DNA of 64,000 nt, taken from assembly GCA_013398955.1 (NCBI GenBank), contig VWPU01000809.1:20588-84587 (forward strand). Reading direction: 5' to 3'. This document shows, piece after piece, positions 37,066 to 49,432 of this stretch. Source of the stretch: Callaeas wilsoni (lineage: Eukaryota; Chordata; Aves; Passeriformes; Callaeidae). The position numbers and the translations under genes were made by a program. Each line of letters begins with the position of its first letter. Within the stretch, counting starts at the first letter, position 1. The notes under the pieces were generated by a model. The model made no database searches and was not told where the DNA came from. It worked only from the letters and a program-made list of their open reading frames with translations.

Positions 37066-38125
37066 GTAAACAATATGTTGCATCTTGGGTCAAATCATAT
37101 AAAACAGAACAATTCATTGAAGCAAATCCAGAAGCATTTCATTATGGATCTGTCTGAACCTGATTAGTGCCTGCCTAATGAGGAGGAACCAAAATGCCTC
37201 ATGGGACTTGTGTAGGTGTGCCATGCCCTCTTTTCCCAAGTTTTCCCATCTGACCTACATTTCTGCAGCATTCTGCAGTTCCTCCTCTGGCTGGGAGCAG
37301 ATCCCAGAGGGAAGGAGAGCTCTGCTGTAACTGCTGCCCAGCACAGAGCTGCACGTGCTGGAAGCCAGCAGCTCTGCTCTTCTCGTAGGGTTTTAAACTG
37401 TCTCCTCTAGACCTTAAACCCAGGTTTCTGATTCTGGAAAACTTCCCTGTGAACGCTGTGACTGAGAGCAGGAGCAGATGCAGGGCTGTGGCTGCTCTGT
37501 TTCATTAGAGCAGTGTTCACTTTGGTGAATTACCATGGAAGGACCAGATTTTAAACATCAAGCAGAAATTACATTGTCAGAGATGAATTTCAAGGCTCTC
37601 TGAGAAGTGTCTGAGTCTGGCATAGAAGTGCAATAGCAAAGATGCTGTGGTACCTTCACTTACTCAAACAGTGAACAGTTTATCTTGGAACCAGGCATAA
37701 CTGAATTGTACTCAAGATAGAGTGCACACAGCTTTTAGGTGGTTTGAAATCAAGGTGACCCACAGGAAAAACCCTCAGAGGATGAAATCTGAATATGTGG
37801 GATTTTTTAATGTAGATGAATTTCTGGAGAATCCAATATTCTTGAGTCTTAGGTCTAATGGAACACAATTGAAATTTGCCCAAGATTCTAAAACTGGAGG
37901 AAAATAAAAATCAAGATCACTATTAAATCATATGTTCTAATTAAGTTCATAATAATCAGGAGGACGTGACTGATCTGAAAAGCAAAGTGTGAGTGCTATT
38001 TTTCCAACATCTTAAAGATTGAAAATATTGAGGAAAAATTTGAATAACTCCATGTTGTAAATGAAGTAATATCTAAAAAAACATGTTGAACATTGTGTAA
38101 AAATAGATGGGGCATTTAAAACTTC

Positions 38126-38760
38126 TCTGGGCAGCCTGTCCTAGTGTTTCACCACCCTGAGCATAAAATATTTTTTGTTTAATCTGAATCCACTCTCTTT
38201 TTGGTGAAAACCATTACTCCTTGTTTTTGTGGCCTCATCTGGACTTGCTCCAACAGGTCTAAATCTTATGTTGGGGGCTTAATGTGGGGTCTCACCAGGG
38301 GAGAGGGGAAAATCCCCTCCCTCCCCTGCTGCCCAGGGGGTTTTGCTGCAGCCCAGGACACACTCGGCTTTCTGGGCTGTGAGTGCACATGGCTGGGTCA
38401 TGTCCAGCCTCTCATCCACCAGTACCCTCAAATCCTTCTCAGCAGGACTGCTCTCCGTCTGTTCATCCCCCGTCCTGGATTGATACTGGGGTTACCTTGC
38501 CCCAGGTGCAGCACCTTGTACTTGGCCTTGTTGAACCTCATGAGATGCCACGGGTTAATGCTCGAGCTTGTCCAGGTCCCTCTGGAGGTCATCCATCCCT
38601 GAGGAGTGTCAACCAAACCGCTCAGCTTGGTGTCACCTGCAAACCTCTTCAGGGTGCACGTGGCCCCAGAGTTTGTCCCTGATGAAGGTACCAAACAGTG
38701 CTGCTGCCGGTAGAGTCCTTCAGGGTGCATCCCCAGCCTCCAAACAGAAGCTTGCAGCTG
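38126..38760 (-). mobile_element. CR1 LINE copy, antisense, with internal deletion and mutated RT motif
   Basis: Read on the minus strand, the piece covers the reverse-transcriptase core and the region 3' of it. Blocks include LMRFNKAKYKVLHLGQGNP and, at 38632-38643, the catalytic box. There an FADD-type motif has become FAGD, losing the first of the two catalytic aspartates. On the + strand 'gggcagcctgtcctagtgtt' and 'aaccattactccttg' come from the 3' UTR side. They join directly to 'tttttgtggcctcatctgga' near 38222, so roughly 170 bases present in the consensus are missing. The 3' tail is absent at the left end. This copy is inactive. Confidence 0.92.
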
Positions 38761-39547
38761 TTGGACAGGAATGCAATGAGGATTAACACACAATTTTCTC
38801 ATCAGGTTTTCCTCTGAGAGAACATCAGATCAGTGAGTCACAGAGATTAGAGTTGCTTCATTTGGTTAGCTAAAGTAAAACATATTTCTTAGTATTACTA
38901 AATTATATGTCTACCATTGCAATTAGGTCAAAGTTGGTCCCCTAATGCAAATGGACACTTTCAACTGGACATTCTGAAAAGACTTCTGTGGGAGTAAAAC
39001 TGATTCAAAGCCATTTGTCCAAATCTATAGCAGGATATCTTAACTTCACCACCACCACTGAAGGTTGTTCCTGCTGGGAAGAGAAAATTAAAATGAAGGA
39101 AAAGCCCTGCTCTTTCAAATGTGCTTTGTGAACCTGCCAGCTTTCCAAGGCTTTCTGTGCAAGTTGTTTCTAACATGCTCAAATATCATCCTTTCGCTGG
39201 ATTTTTTTTTTTCATAGTTGTCAAGATGCATTTTTACCAAGTTTAATTCCTCAGGTACCAGGTTTCTCTTTTTTTTTTTTCCTGCTTCACTCTTTCCCAA
39301 GAATCAAGTAGTGAAATCCAGTTTTAGGAGGATTCTGGACTGTTACTTTCCTACTGTTCAGACTATACTCGTTAGGAGAGAGAAAAAATAATTGGGAAAA
39401 ATATATCTATGATTCCTTTAAAAAACCAGTTAAAATGCCCCCACTGCACTAATACCAGCTACTGGGACTTTCAGCCACCGATCTGACAAAATAAGTGTTC
39501 TTTCTTTAGATCAGATTTCTTAATCCTTAACAAAATGCAGGTTGTTG

Positions 39548-39570
39548 TTTTTTTTTTTTTTAAAAAAAAA
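39548..39570. repeat. T14A9 tract
   Basis: Fourteen T followed directly by nine A. Able to form a hairpin or a rigid A-tract junction; prone to length variation. Confidence 0.8.
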
Positions 39571-40518
39571 CCAATCTATAAGCCTGATATGTTACAAAGA
39601 TTTCTAGCTGGATCCTGGTTCTTTATTTAGCTTTTTTCTTTCTCATGATGTGGTATTGTTGCTATCATTTCAGCACTTGTAAGTCTTTTGTTGCCTGTGT
39701 TTGTCCTGATACTTGTGATTCTTTGTTGGAAGGATTTTGTGGCTTTGCAATACCTGCTTTTCTAACATTGATAAAACTCAATGTTAAATTATTTCTTGGT
39801 ACATTTCAGATTTTAAATCATAGATCTTAGTAAACTCATGCAGTGTTTTTTTTAGAGAAACCAGACTGATTGATTCAGCAAAAATATTTATAATTATCAG
39901 CTGCATTATTTTTCTAGGAATGAAAGAGATTCCTCCTCTCTAACAGAAAAGTGCATCTCAGTCACTACTTTATAAGTTACTTGAAATTAATGTGGCTTCT
40001 TATAGCTAAAATTTAAGATATTGTTCTTGATTGAAATATTAGAGGGCCAAAGGTGTGAACTACAGTTATATAAGCACAATGGCAGATTAGTGATGCTGTG
40101 GTTAATTAAATGAATACCTATGAGAATGCAGTAATGAAAGAAAATCACTCAAAATACTGGGAAATATAACTTAGGGTATCAAAATAGGGGGAAAAAACCC
40201 CTGTGTTTATGATAGATAAGTGGTCTGCTTAGGGAAGCCTAGAAATTTACATTTTACACGGTCTGAAATGAGATTTGAGAAGATCTGAGGCTGATAAACC
40301 AGGGCCATCATATAAATTAATTAGATTAGAGATTAAAGGGTGAGCATACAAGGAGACTAACGAGGAGCAGGGTTTGTAACTAGGCCAGGTAATCACTTTG
40401 GGATACTTGGCTATGGACAAGTTTTGCAACTCAGGTGCCATGAGTGGGGCATAGGTATTCTGATCGTGTAGGGGCTAATCCCTCACCTGAGACAGCCCTG
40501 ATTCCAAGGTTATTTGGC

Positions 40519-40544
40519 AAAAAAAAAAAAAAAAATTAAAAAAA
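40519..40544 (+). repeat. A-rich homopolymer tract
   Basis: Seventeen A, two T and seven A. A simple A-rich stretch; no element is attached upstream that I can recognise. Confidence 0.85.
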
Positions 40545-42983
40545 TTGTAGGAGATTGTCTTGGGACACATAAAGCATTGCAGGTCTCCGTTTGATGGGGA
40601 TAGAGAATTTTATAGTCAATATTAACTGTACCAACAGTAACTTTGAAGTGTATCAAGCATAATACTGTCCAAAATTTAATTTGATGCATCTTTGGTTGAA
40701 GGTAACATCTTTCATATAATTAATTTAAATATGTTTGCTATTTTTTTGGACTGGATATTACTTATTTTATTATGACATTGAGAAACTACAAGATATGAGG
40801 AAACTAAGGGGATTAAATTTTCTCTTTAGGCATACATGTATCTAGATCAGAATAAAATAACTAGGAAAAGCCTGTTGTAGTTTAGCTCCTGCTAAAATTA
40901 TTTTAATATTGTCTGGAGCTATCTAATGTCAACTACTAACCAAAAAAAATTTAATAATGAGAATAATAAATATATCTGAATGAGAAGAAATTTAATATGA
41001 ATTGAAAGAATAGGTTTTGGAGACATGCAAAACAAGCTAAGAGTAAAAAAAATTGATTAAAAGGGAAGTTTCCTGACCCAACACAAAAGTGAAGCAATGT
41101 AGATGTTCTTATCACAGGGCTGATATTCTAATATTGACATGATTTTATTAAAGAATTTGCATAAGCTATTTTCTATTCCAGCATGATCAGGATTTTACTT
41201 CTTTCTATTGATAAATACAATACCATGGCAAATGGGATACGAGTCTAAGTGCTTTCAATTATAGGATTTTGTAATGGTTATTTCTCTCTTGTCTATCTGG
41301 GAGCCCTTTGTTCCATGAAAATTAGGTCAGAAAAAATGAAATATCAAGTGAAATTAAAACAGGTGGCTGGAGGAAAATGTATGAAATTGAGGGAACGGTG
41401 GAAAGACAGTTACCATAAGAATCCAAGCAAAACCTACTGAGGCAGTTCTCTCGAAGGGAAGCAAAAGGAGACATTTATATGGAGATTAAAATTGCCCATC
41501 AGTAAAAGAGTTTTCTGCCTTGGAATTAGTGGTGAAAGGAGGGCAGGGAACTCTGTTTGGTATGCAATAACAGTTCAACCAGACTTCTGCATTAATCTTC
41601 TCTGTCAGGTGGTTTCCTGATACTGCATCTCCAGAGCAATCCTCTGCAGCATGAAGATATATACTTGGGAGGAAAACTACAACACAAAGAAGAGCAGAGC
41701 AGAGGGATGGGAAGCCTTAAAAAAAAAAAATCCCTGAAATACTCATGTGATAAAAGTATTTAAGGCTGTAATTAATGAACGGGAAAATCATACCTATTTT
41801 AGACTCATTTTCAAAAATGTTTTCAATTATTATTTGCTAACTCATGCTGCAGAGCTTGAAGGAAGATTAAAAAAAGATATGAGATCAATATTTAATTTCA
41901 CAGAAGGACATACATAGGCACATGCAGTGTCCTGTTTAAGAAAGATTTTTAAATTATTTTTTTTTCTGCTTCACAAACTACCATTGAAAAATATGTCTAT
42001 GTCTCTTATCCATGAATTCTGTTGTGCAGATCTGCTTCCATTTGATTAAAACGCTTTGTGGTGATTTTGATTAACAAAACTGAAGAAAAACTTGGACCAT
42101 TTTTCCTGCTCCCCAAGGGCAGTCTGGCATGGCTGCATATGGTTATGAAAGTATCCCTCAAATACGTGTGGATCAGGTGGAATTTCTTTCATTTAAGTGT
42201 AGTCCTTGCTCAGAAAATGGTATATTTTCTAATTTTATTGCAAGATATGCAAATATTTTCCTTTGGTTCCAGCAAAATCTCATGTGTAGAGATCACTTAG
42301 TCTGCCACAGAGAAGAGAGAGTTCCTTGCTGGGGCAAAGAGCTCAGGAGCAGGAATGGTACCCAGCAGGGAGAGGGATCCTTGGGCACAAGTACACAAGT
42401 AACAATAAAACTTTGCATTTAATATTCTCCATCTGGCAGCTTCCACTTGAATCTTGCAGGATTGAGCACGTCCTTACACAGGAAAAATACAAAAAATAAA
42501 CCAGTGCCTACTCTCCCTTGATTCCTTCCGAATCTGGATGAAAACCTTTTGTGGTTCTCAGCATTTTGCAGGACTTGGCCTTGAATGCAGCATGTGGCTC
42601 TGTGGTGTCTTACTGAAATAATGTAGAGTGGGAGTTTGAGAAATATGAACTGGACTGTGTACCTACTCAGGCATATTTTGAATACTCCTCCCCAAAATGT
42701 CATGTATAAATAGAACTGCTTTAACATATTGCAGGCATTTGCTTTTGTAGAAGATCTTTGTGCGTCTCTGATTTCTTGTATGTTAAAAAGTCAATTATTG
42801 CAAACTATCTGTGTAATTTTTGGATCATTACCCATTTATCCTTAAGCAGAAATATCCTTGCTCAGAGGTTGCTTAGTGTATAATCTGGTTACTCTAAATT
42901 TGTAATGCTTTAATGACATTTGAATATCCGTTACTGTATCATTAATTGCTGTTATTATGTCATAAGTTTTTTATTGTCTACAG

Positions 42984-43051
42984 ACGATATTCCTATTTCT
43001 GTGTGAATAGGATTGACTTGCTCTCTAGAATAAGAGCAGCTTTGGTATCTG
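42984..43051 (+). CDS. Candidate exon P of the right-hand cluster
   Basis: Both splice sites are strong: acceptor 'agttttttattgtctacag' and donor TATCTG|gtaaat. Of three frames, two hit stops and one is open for the whole 68 bases: RYSYFCVNRIDLLSRIRAAL then VS, entering with one base and leaving one. The next candidate exon lies 610 bases on and fits the phase, with the joined codon giving glutamate. An aromatic strand-like start and an amphipathic helix follow. Family unknown. Confidence 0.45.
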
Positions 43052-43661
43052 GTAAATATATTAATGAGTCTTTATATCAGAATTTTACTGAAGAGGTCAC
43101 CAAATCTCTATTGCATAGAGTTTGACAGGCTATTCAGGAAACACAGTGGTGATATGAGACTTCATGTAGAATAAAAGTGTTCTCTGAGATCATGATGGTT
43201 TTAGACTTGACAGAAGAGTTTAGCAATACAGCAAAATTTTCTCACAGTGCTGAGAGTTTTTCCCTTGATCACTGCAAGATGGTCTCTTTGCAAGTGAAGT
43301 ACAATGGCGTGCTTAAAAATATAGCTGTTCTTTTGGGGAAAAAAGGCCTGTTTCCTCCCCTGAAGAGCTGAGGTAATTTCATAAACATGTTTCAGTATTT
43401 CGTTTAGAAAATGTTTATTCTCCTGGACATGTAACCCTCAGTAGAGCTACTTTCAAATGGAACAAGCTTACTGAGAAGGATGGCTAGGGCACTGAAGAGG
43501 CTTCCACTTCAGGTGGTGTTCATTTTGGAGTTTACCTTCAAAGGAGTTGGCAGTGCTTGTAATTGTGTAAACACAGACAACAATTACCCATTTAATAAAT
43601 AAAACATAAATGTAATAAGCAATGCCTGCAAATATTTTTTGACTGCAAAATTGTCTTGCAG

Positions 43662-43777
43662 AAGACGTTTCTCTCAGATGTATTGATATGAGATATTGCA
43701 CTGCAGCTCCTAAACCAACTTTGTTATACATTGATGTTTCAAATCGCTGCCTTTCTCATCCGCTACCTCTATTACAG
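43662..43777 (+). CDS. Candidate exon Q of the right-hand cluster
   Basis: The acceptor 'gactgcaaaattgtcttgcag' and donor TTACAG|gtagtg enclose 116 bases. In the phase handed over by exon P the frame reads DVSLRCIDMRYCTAAPKPTL then LYIDVSNRCLSHPLPLLQ, ending on a codon boundary. Two internal AGs could serve as later acceptors; one of them opens a different frame (LLNQLCYTLMFQIAAFLIRY), so the 5' edge is not certain. Normal exon length, good sites and phase agreement with P make this pair the best evidence for a gene in the right half. Confidence 0.45.
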
Positions 43778-44308
43778 GTAGTGAACAGTGCAATAAGTTA
43801 TTTTTATTTGTTTCTGTTTGATTTGTCAGACACTTCCCCTCATTTTTCAGCAGCAATTTAGGAACGTGTTGATCTTCCTTTGGATAATGTTTCCTACTAG
43901 CTCCTGAGTTTTGATTTTCACCTTTTGAAGTGCTACCATTAGTGAGATCTAGACACACATCTTGGGGGTAGCTTACAAGGAAATAGACTTTATTTTCTGT
44001 TTGCCTGTCTTAATTTCTGTATCTCAGTTTATCTTTTGACCAAATGGAAGCAAAATAAATATTTTGGTTCTAAAATGCTTTATGGAACACTGATGACCAC
44101 TATTAGTGATTAGAATTAACAATTACTAAAGCAGACAAGCATTTCAAAAATAGTTTTAGTATTTCTTTCCATGCTTCATACTCAAGGCCAAATTAGGAAA
44201 TTTTCTAAAATGGACAGTCAGCTCAAAGCTGTCTAGAAGCTGTTTCCTCTCCTAAAAGTTATTTGGTTTAAAGAGTGCTTCTACTTTTTCCATTTTTGTT
44301 CCCTGTAG

Positions 44309-44352
44309 CAATTCATAGTAGATATTAATTCTCAATTTTGGAGCTCCCTTCA
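44309..44352 (+). CDS. Weak candidate exon R
   Basis: A strong acceptor ('ttccatttttgttccctgtag') opens QFIVDINSQFWSSL in phase 0. A weak donor at CTTCA|gtcacc leaves two bases, matching the following exon. If unused, the frame runs six codons further to TGA, so this could also be a terminal exon. Confidence 0.22.
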
Positions 44353-47300
44353 GTCACCCACATACTTCTGATATCTGCCCACTGCTAATGAATATGAATG
44401 AAATGAAAAGCAATACCTCATAACTTAAAATTATTATTGTAGAGTCTGATAGAAATGAGCAGGTTTATATAAAATACTCTGAAGTATATTTTTTAAGAAT
44501 CATCCCTATAATTCTTTGAAGAACAGATGTCAAAATGTACTCTGATAATTTCTCTGAGAAAGGAAATTGTATTAAATGAGAGGCAGAAAAGTCACACAAG
44601 AGGCAAATACTTAAATTCCTAAATTAAATTTTATACAGTACTGTGCATATGAATAGAGCTGTTTGCATTATTCATTGTGCATAACTCATTGGCCAGATTT
44701 AAGCCTTTTATATTGAGGCACGTCATGATTTTGATAGCTTTATTTTTTGATTATTTATAGCACTTCAATGAGGTCTTTGTAAGAATAAATGTACAGTGCA
44801 TCTTGCAGAGAAAATTACTTCGTCATGATGATGATATAGAAATCTGATGCGCTTTAAAGGTCCATTATCAATCCTCTTTCTCACAAGTAATAATTTTTTA
44901 AAAAGTTCTTTATGTGCATCCTAATCATTGATGGAAAAATTTGCATGATGACCAAGAGCAAACCTACATCTGCTCTTGGTTTAAAACATTTACATGCAGG
45001 TGAATGAAGAGAGTAGATTTCAGGGCAAGCTGAAATGCAGAGCATATATAGACAGTATGATTGCCTGGCTTTGAGAAGAATAAGGTGACTGAATTCTCAA
45101 CAGTTGAACTTGGCAACAGGCTAGTTTTAATGGCTTCTTTTTGAATTTTCCTCTTCTGTTTAAGAAAATCACTGTAGAACAATGAAGTGGACTCTGACAG
45201 TAAATATGGGAATGTATAAGGCCAATGTGAATGTAAACAGGAAATCTTTATTTAAAATGCTGTCAACAATGTGAGAATCAGGGTGTGTTAATGGTGGAGC
45301 TCACCGTGGTGAAGGCAGATGGAAAGTACAAATTCATTCCTTTTGACGGGTAATTATTACCTATAAGTGTAAATAGTAAGTAAAATAATGAAAATAAATC
45401 TTATTGTAGGTGCCTCCAAATGCACCACATATAAACAAAACTGCTAAATTATTTTCTTAAGCTGGTTATTTTATTCAGATTAATGACCTTGTGTACTGAG
45501 ATATAATAATAATTAGATTAGTTTTCCAAATTGCAGTCTCTAACATTCAAAACCAATATTTAGACTGAAAGAGAAAACAAATGTTCCAAAGAGTGCAGAA
45601 TCAAAATAGTGAGGAACTAAACCATAACTCTGAAAATTCTGACACTCCTATCCAATATTACCAAGCACAAAATGTGGAGATCGTGCTGAGGTCTGAGAGA
45701 TTGTCCCAGAGTACTGTGACTGTATCAAAACAGAATGTGGATAGAGGACTTGTTCTAGCACTTGAGCTTTTTCATTGTGATGGCATTAAGTTCTTTGCAG
45801 GCATTAATGCTTTGATACACCTTGCTAGCAAATATTTTGTGGCTGCTAAGATATGAAACAGACTTTGAGTTTGCTGTGGAGAGATGCTAAGCTCAGTTTT
45901 TACAGCAGAAGTGAAAGTCAATAGTCTTCTTTGTCACGCTGAAATAAGTAAGGAGAGTTGTCAATGATGCTGATCCATCACCAGGACAGAAAGGATCCGC
46001 TCGAGATCAGTGTAACTAATCACTGTTCCGTGTGGTGGGAGCCAGGAGCTTGCTCACAGCTCGCTGAGGATGGCCAGGCAGCTGCCTTCGGTTCCTGCTG
46101 GACAGTCAGCACTGCAGCAGCTCTGCTGGCTGCTTGAGAAACATGATTTTCTGCTAAGTACAGAAATCCTTCAACAGGAACAGGAGCTGTGGATGAGCAG
46201 TTACTGATATGTTCTTAGGTGGCAGTCATGTACAGCTCTGGATAAGACCTGATAACTCCAAACAGCCTTTAATGCAACAAGCACTGAAAGAAAGGAATTG
46301 TGTTGTGTGTTGTAACATTGCCTCACCCTAAACAAAGTGTTCCTGGAGCTCCAACAGCTGTTAGACTGGTTATCCTTGTAAATATAATTGAATTAAAGCC
46401 CTTTTCCTCACAGACATGAGGAAAGAGCATGTTTTCTATACTGCTGTTAAATATAGACCTTGTTCATCTCTAGTGAGATTCTGTGGGTTTATGCCACCAG
46501 TATAAGTGGACAAGCAGTGCAAATCAGTGTTTGCTTGTTTGTTTTCCTATTGCTGTTGTGGTCAGTGATCTTTCTTAGAGACCAAATAAAACTACTTTTA
46601 TAAAGGGAAAATAGAAGCTGTTGTTGAGGGAGGCTGTGACTTAGCTCTTTGCAGTGACTGGTATCCCAGCCTCTGGACTAAATTCAGTTTTTGCCGGTAT
46701 GAATAAGGGTTGCCACCTGAGGGACTTAAATCTATGTGCCTTAAACAGGCAGTAGTACTTTTTGTTTGTTTGTTTTTTATATTACAATCAGACCTTGGCC
46801 AGCTTCACAACCTTTTTCTCCTTCCCGGTCTCCCAGAGGATTTGCAGTAGGCTTCTTTTTCCTCCTGTTGTGGAGTACTTTAGGTTTGGCCCATTGCCTG
46901 GCAGCTGCAGCTTATCATTTCTGGTTTGCCTCAGTCCGGTTTTTTCTACTTCTCTGTACCAGTATTGAGATCTCAGTTCTCTTTCTTGCTCCCTTCCCTC
47001 TTCCACTCCTCATGCTTTGCTCACCCTTGAGCTTTTGCTGGCTTTTTCCCTTTTCCAGTTGAGAAAGTTTAGATTAAAACATCTTTGGGATCTAGGCTAT
47101 TATTTTCTTTAAGGCTGGCCTGAATCAAACAGCTGCTGTGCTGCTGCCCAGCCTGGACCATGCCAATCATTTGGTATCTGGAGCTTGTGTCAAGTTAAAT
47201 TCTGGAGCTGAGTCAACTCAGAGGATGGTTCTCTTCTTGCCTCTTGAAGTTCTGGATGGACTGTAGTTCTCCTGGATATTGGTAGAAAATTTTTGTCTTT

Positions 47301-47706
47301 GGCTTTACAAATAATCAGCTGTCCCATCAGTTTATTGTGAGTTCCTGTTTGAAGTGCCTTTGATTCATGAAGCCAAGCCACACCGGCAAGTTTAGTGGCA
47401 CCTTCGTTTTGTTGTAAAATAAATGTCACAGCCCTGAGAAACCACAGTCATCCTCTGATTCTGGAAAGCTGAGCCAGGAACTGCAGAAATTGGATTTTGG
47501 GTTTTTTTTTCTTTTAGTTAAAAAAGAAACAGTACTTGCCAGTTTTGCACTGTATGTTTAGACCTCATAAGATGAAAAGTGTTCCTATAAAAAATATCTT
47601 ATTTAACAGTCATATATTCTCTGTGCCAAACTACCTTGAAGACTAACATGTCTGTTTTTATGGGCTTAAAGAAGAACCAGGTTTGTGGGAGATGATTTAT
47701 ATTTAG

Positions 47707-47901
47707 TGAAGACATGAGTGAAACCCTTCAAAATGGAATGGAAAATTATTTTGTAAATCAATTCTTCTTTGAGTTAAATGTCATGTTAGTCAAGAACCTT
47801 CTTATAACCTTCAAGATGGCAAACCCAGAAATGGGAATTCATAAGTGGGACTATTCCATGGAAACAAAAATTTTGATTCAGCAGAAGTCTTATGAACTAA
47901 G
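47707..47901 (+). CDS. Candidate exon S of the right-hand cluster
   Basis: A 195-base segment ends at a perfect consensus donor (CTAAG|gtaagt) and stays open for 65 codons in DNA whose AT content would normally give several stops. The frame reads EDMSETLQNGMENYFVNQFF, then FELNVMLVKNLLITFKMANP, then EMGIHKWDYSMETKILIQQK and SYEL. It takes one base and leaves two. The acceptor ('gagatgatttatatttag') is poor in C and is the weak point. The sequence suggests a mixed helix-strand domain. No family recognised. Confidence 0.4.
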
Positions 47902-49283
47902 GTAAGTCTCAAACTAAGTGTTGCTGGTGTAATCCTATTTGAAAAGTGGTAACTTCTGCTAAAAAATATTCCCAAAAAAACTGAAAAGCAAGACTTTAAG
48001 GAGTATGTCATTGGAGTTTTCAATATGGTAGTTTGTTTTTATTTTCTCTTATTTTTTAGTGATTCATTTTATTTTAAATACATATTATTTTTGAGGGATG
48101 TTCTGATGTTGTTAAATACCATCTTTAATTGGTATTTAAAATTATAGCTAAAGCAAGCGAGTTACTGCATACTTTATCAGCATGGAATTACTGCACTGTT
48201 AAATCCAGGATAAATAATGTCCATATTTTAAGATAAGTACAGGATTAATTATTTTACACTGGAGTTTGTTATTTTACACTTAACAGTAAATTAATTTGGT
48301 TCAGCTAATGCATATTAAATCTAGAACCTCGTGAAATATTGCTTAAAACCTTGTTTCAGTATTTCAGAGAGTATATTGCTGGGAAACATAATTAGGTTAT
48401 GTAACTGGATTAGAACCCGCCCAAGGAACATGCACAGCTCTCTTTTCATCTGTTGAAAGAGACTCCAGCAGGAAGTAGAAATGGGAATTGCATTTTTCCT
48501 CATGAAAGACTATTTTAAAAATTTAAAAATTGGCGTCCTTAACTGGATTCCTCTTTCAGGTAATGTAGGGTTTATCATTAGAAAAAGAGGAAGTGTGTTT
48601 GTCCGCAGCAGGCACACGCAGGTTTGCTCTGTGGAATGATGCAGAACTGAGGTCTGCATCTCTGGAATATTGCACACAGAATGCAGGAGCAGCCACGTTT
48701 GTGGGAGTGTGTCTGGGTGTACTCGTTCCTATATGCCAAGTGCATTTTACCCAGCTTAGTGCATTTTGAAATGTTGGCCAGTTCCTCTCACTGATCTCAT
48801 TCTCCTAATTTTTTTTTAAATATTCTGATGTTCAGCTCATTCTGAGGAAATCTCCTCCCTGCCCTTCCCTGCTTTCTTCAGCTAAGCCAGTGGAATCTGG
48901 CACCATTAATTGAATGGCTGCCATTATCTTTTAGGGTGGCAGATGCTGTGTGCTGTTTATTCTGGATCAAAGTTTTTGTGCTCCAGAAAAGTCAGGTTTG
49001 GTGCATTACCTTTCATGAACCTCTGAGTGTTCCTACAACAGAAATAAACTTCTAGATGGTTCCATGACCCTGTTAATGAAAGTGTGATAAGTGATGTAGT
49101 TCTTTGGTTGTCCTCTGGCATGATGAACACATTTTTCTTTTCAGTTCATGATTTGAGACATCTTCAAAGACACCTGATATAAAATAGCTAATAAAAGATC
49201 TTGGAGAAAAAAAAAAAAAGGCAAAAAACAAATTGCAAAGGAAATTATCCAAAACTTTAAATGGGTAGCATTCTGTCTTCTAG

Positions 49284-49327
49284 GAGTGTTCAAGAATTAC
49301 CAGAAAAAGTCCCTTTCTTTTCATCAA
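49284..49327 (+). CDS. Candidate exon T, internal or terminal
   Basis: The acceptor 'gcattctgtcttctag' is good and the phase matches exon S, reading SVQELPEKVPFFSS. With a modest donor at TCATCAA|gtagac it is internal and leaves one base for the exon at 50836. Without that donor the frame continues for 17 more codons to a TAG at 49378-49380, and an AATAAA lies 46 bases later, so a terminal version of this exon is equally conceivable. Confidence 0.3.
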
Positions 49328-49426
49328 GTAGACTAACTGCATCAAAACAAAATGTTAATTTTATTTTTCGTGTTTTTTAGTTTTTTCCTCTCGCTAATGA
49401 ACAGGAAATAGACTATGTAGGATTCA

Positions 49427-49432
49427 AATAAA
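49427..49432 (+). terminator. AATAAA poly(A) signal after the longer form of exon T
   Basis: The hexamer is followed at about 30-45 bases by T- and GT-rich sequence (gatgtttttcag, gtggtgct), the usual layout for cleavage and polyadenylation. Spacing from the TAG stop is about 46 bases. Confidence 0.25.

Larger units (their letters stand above)
37066..42983. other. Putative intron with CR1 and homopolymer tracts
   Basis: It holds the antisense CR1 at 38126-38760, runs of T at 39202-39212 and 39269-39280, the T14A9 tract at 39548-39570 and a 17-base A-run at 40519-40535. A GC-richer stretch at 42300-42400 has open frames in two phases but no splice pair I can support. Confidence 0.4.
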
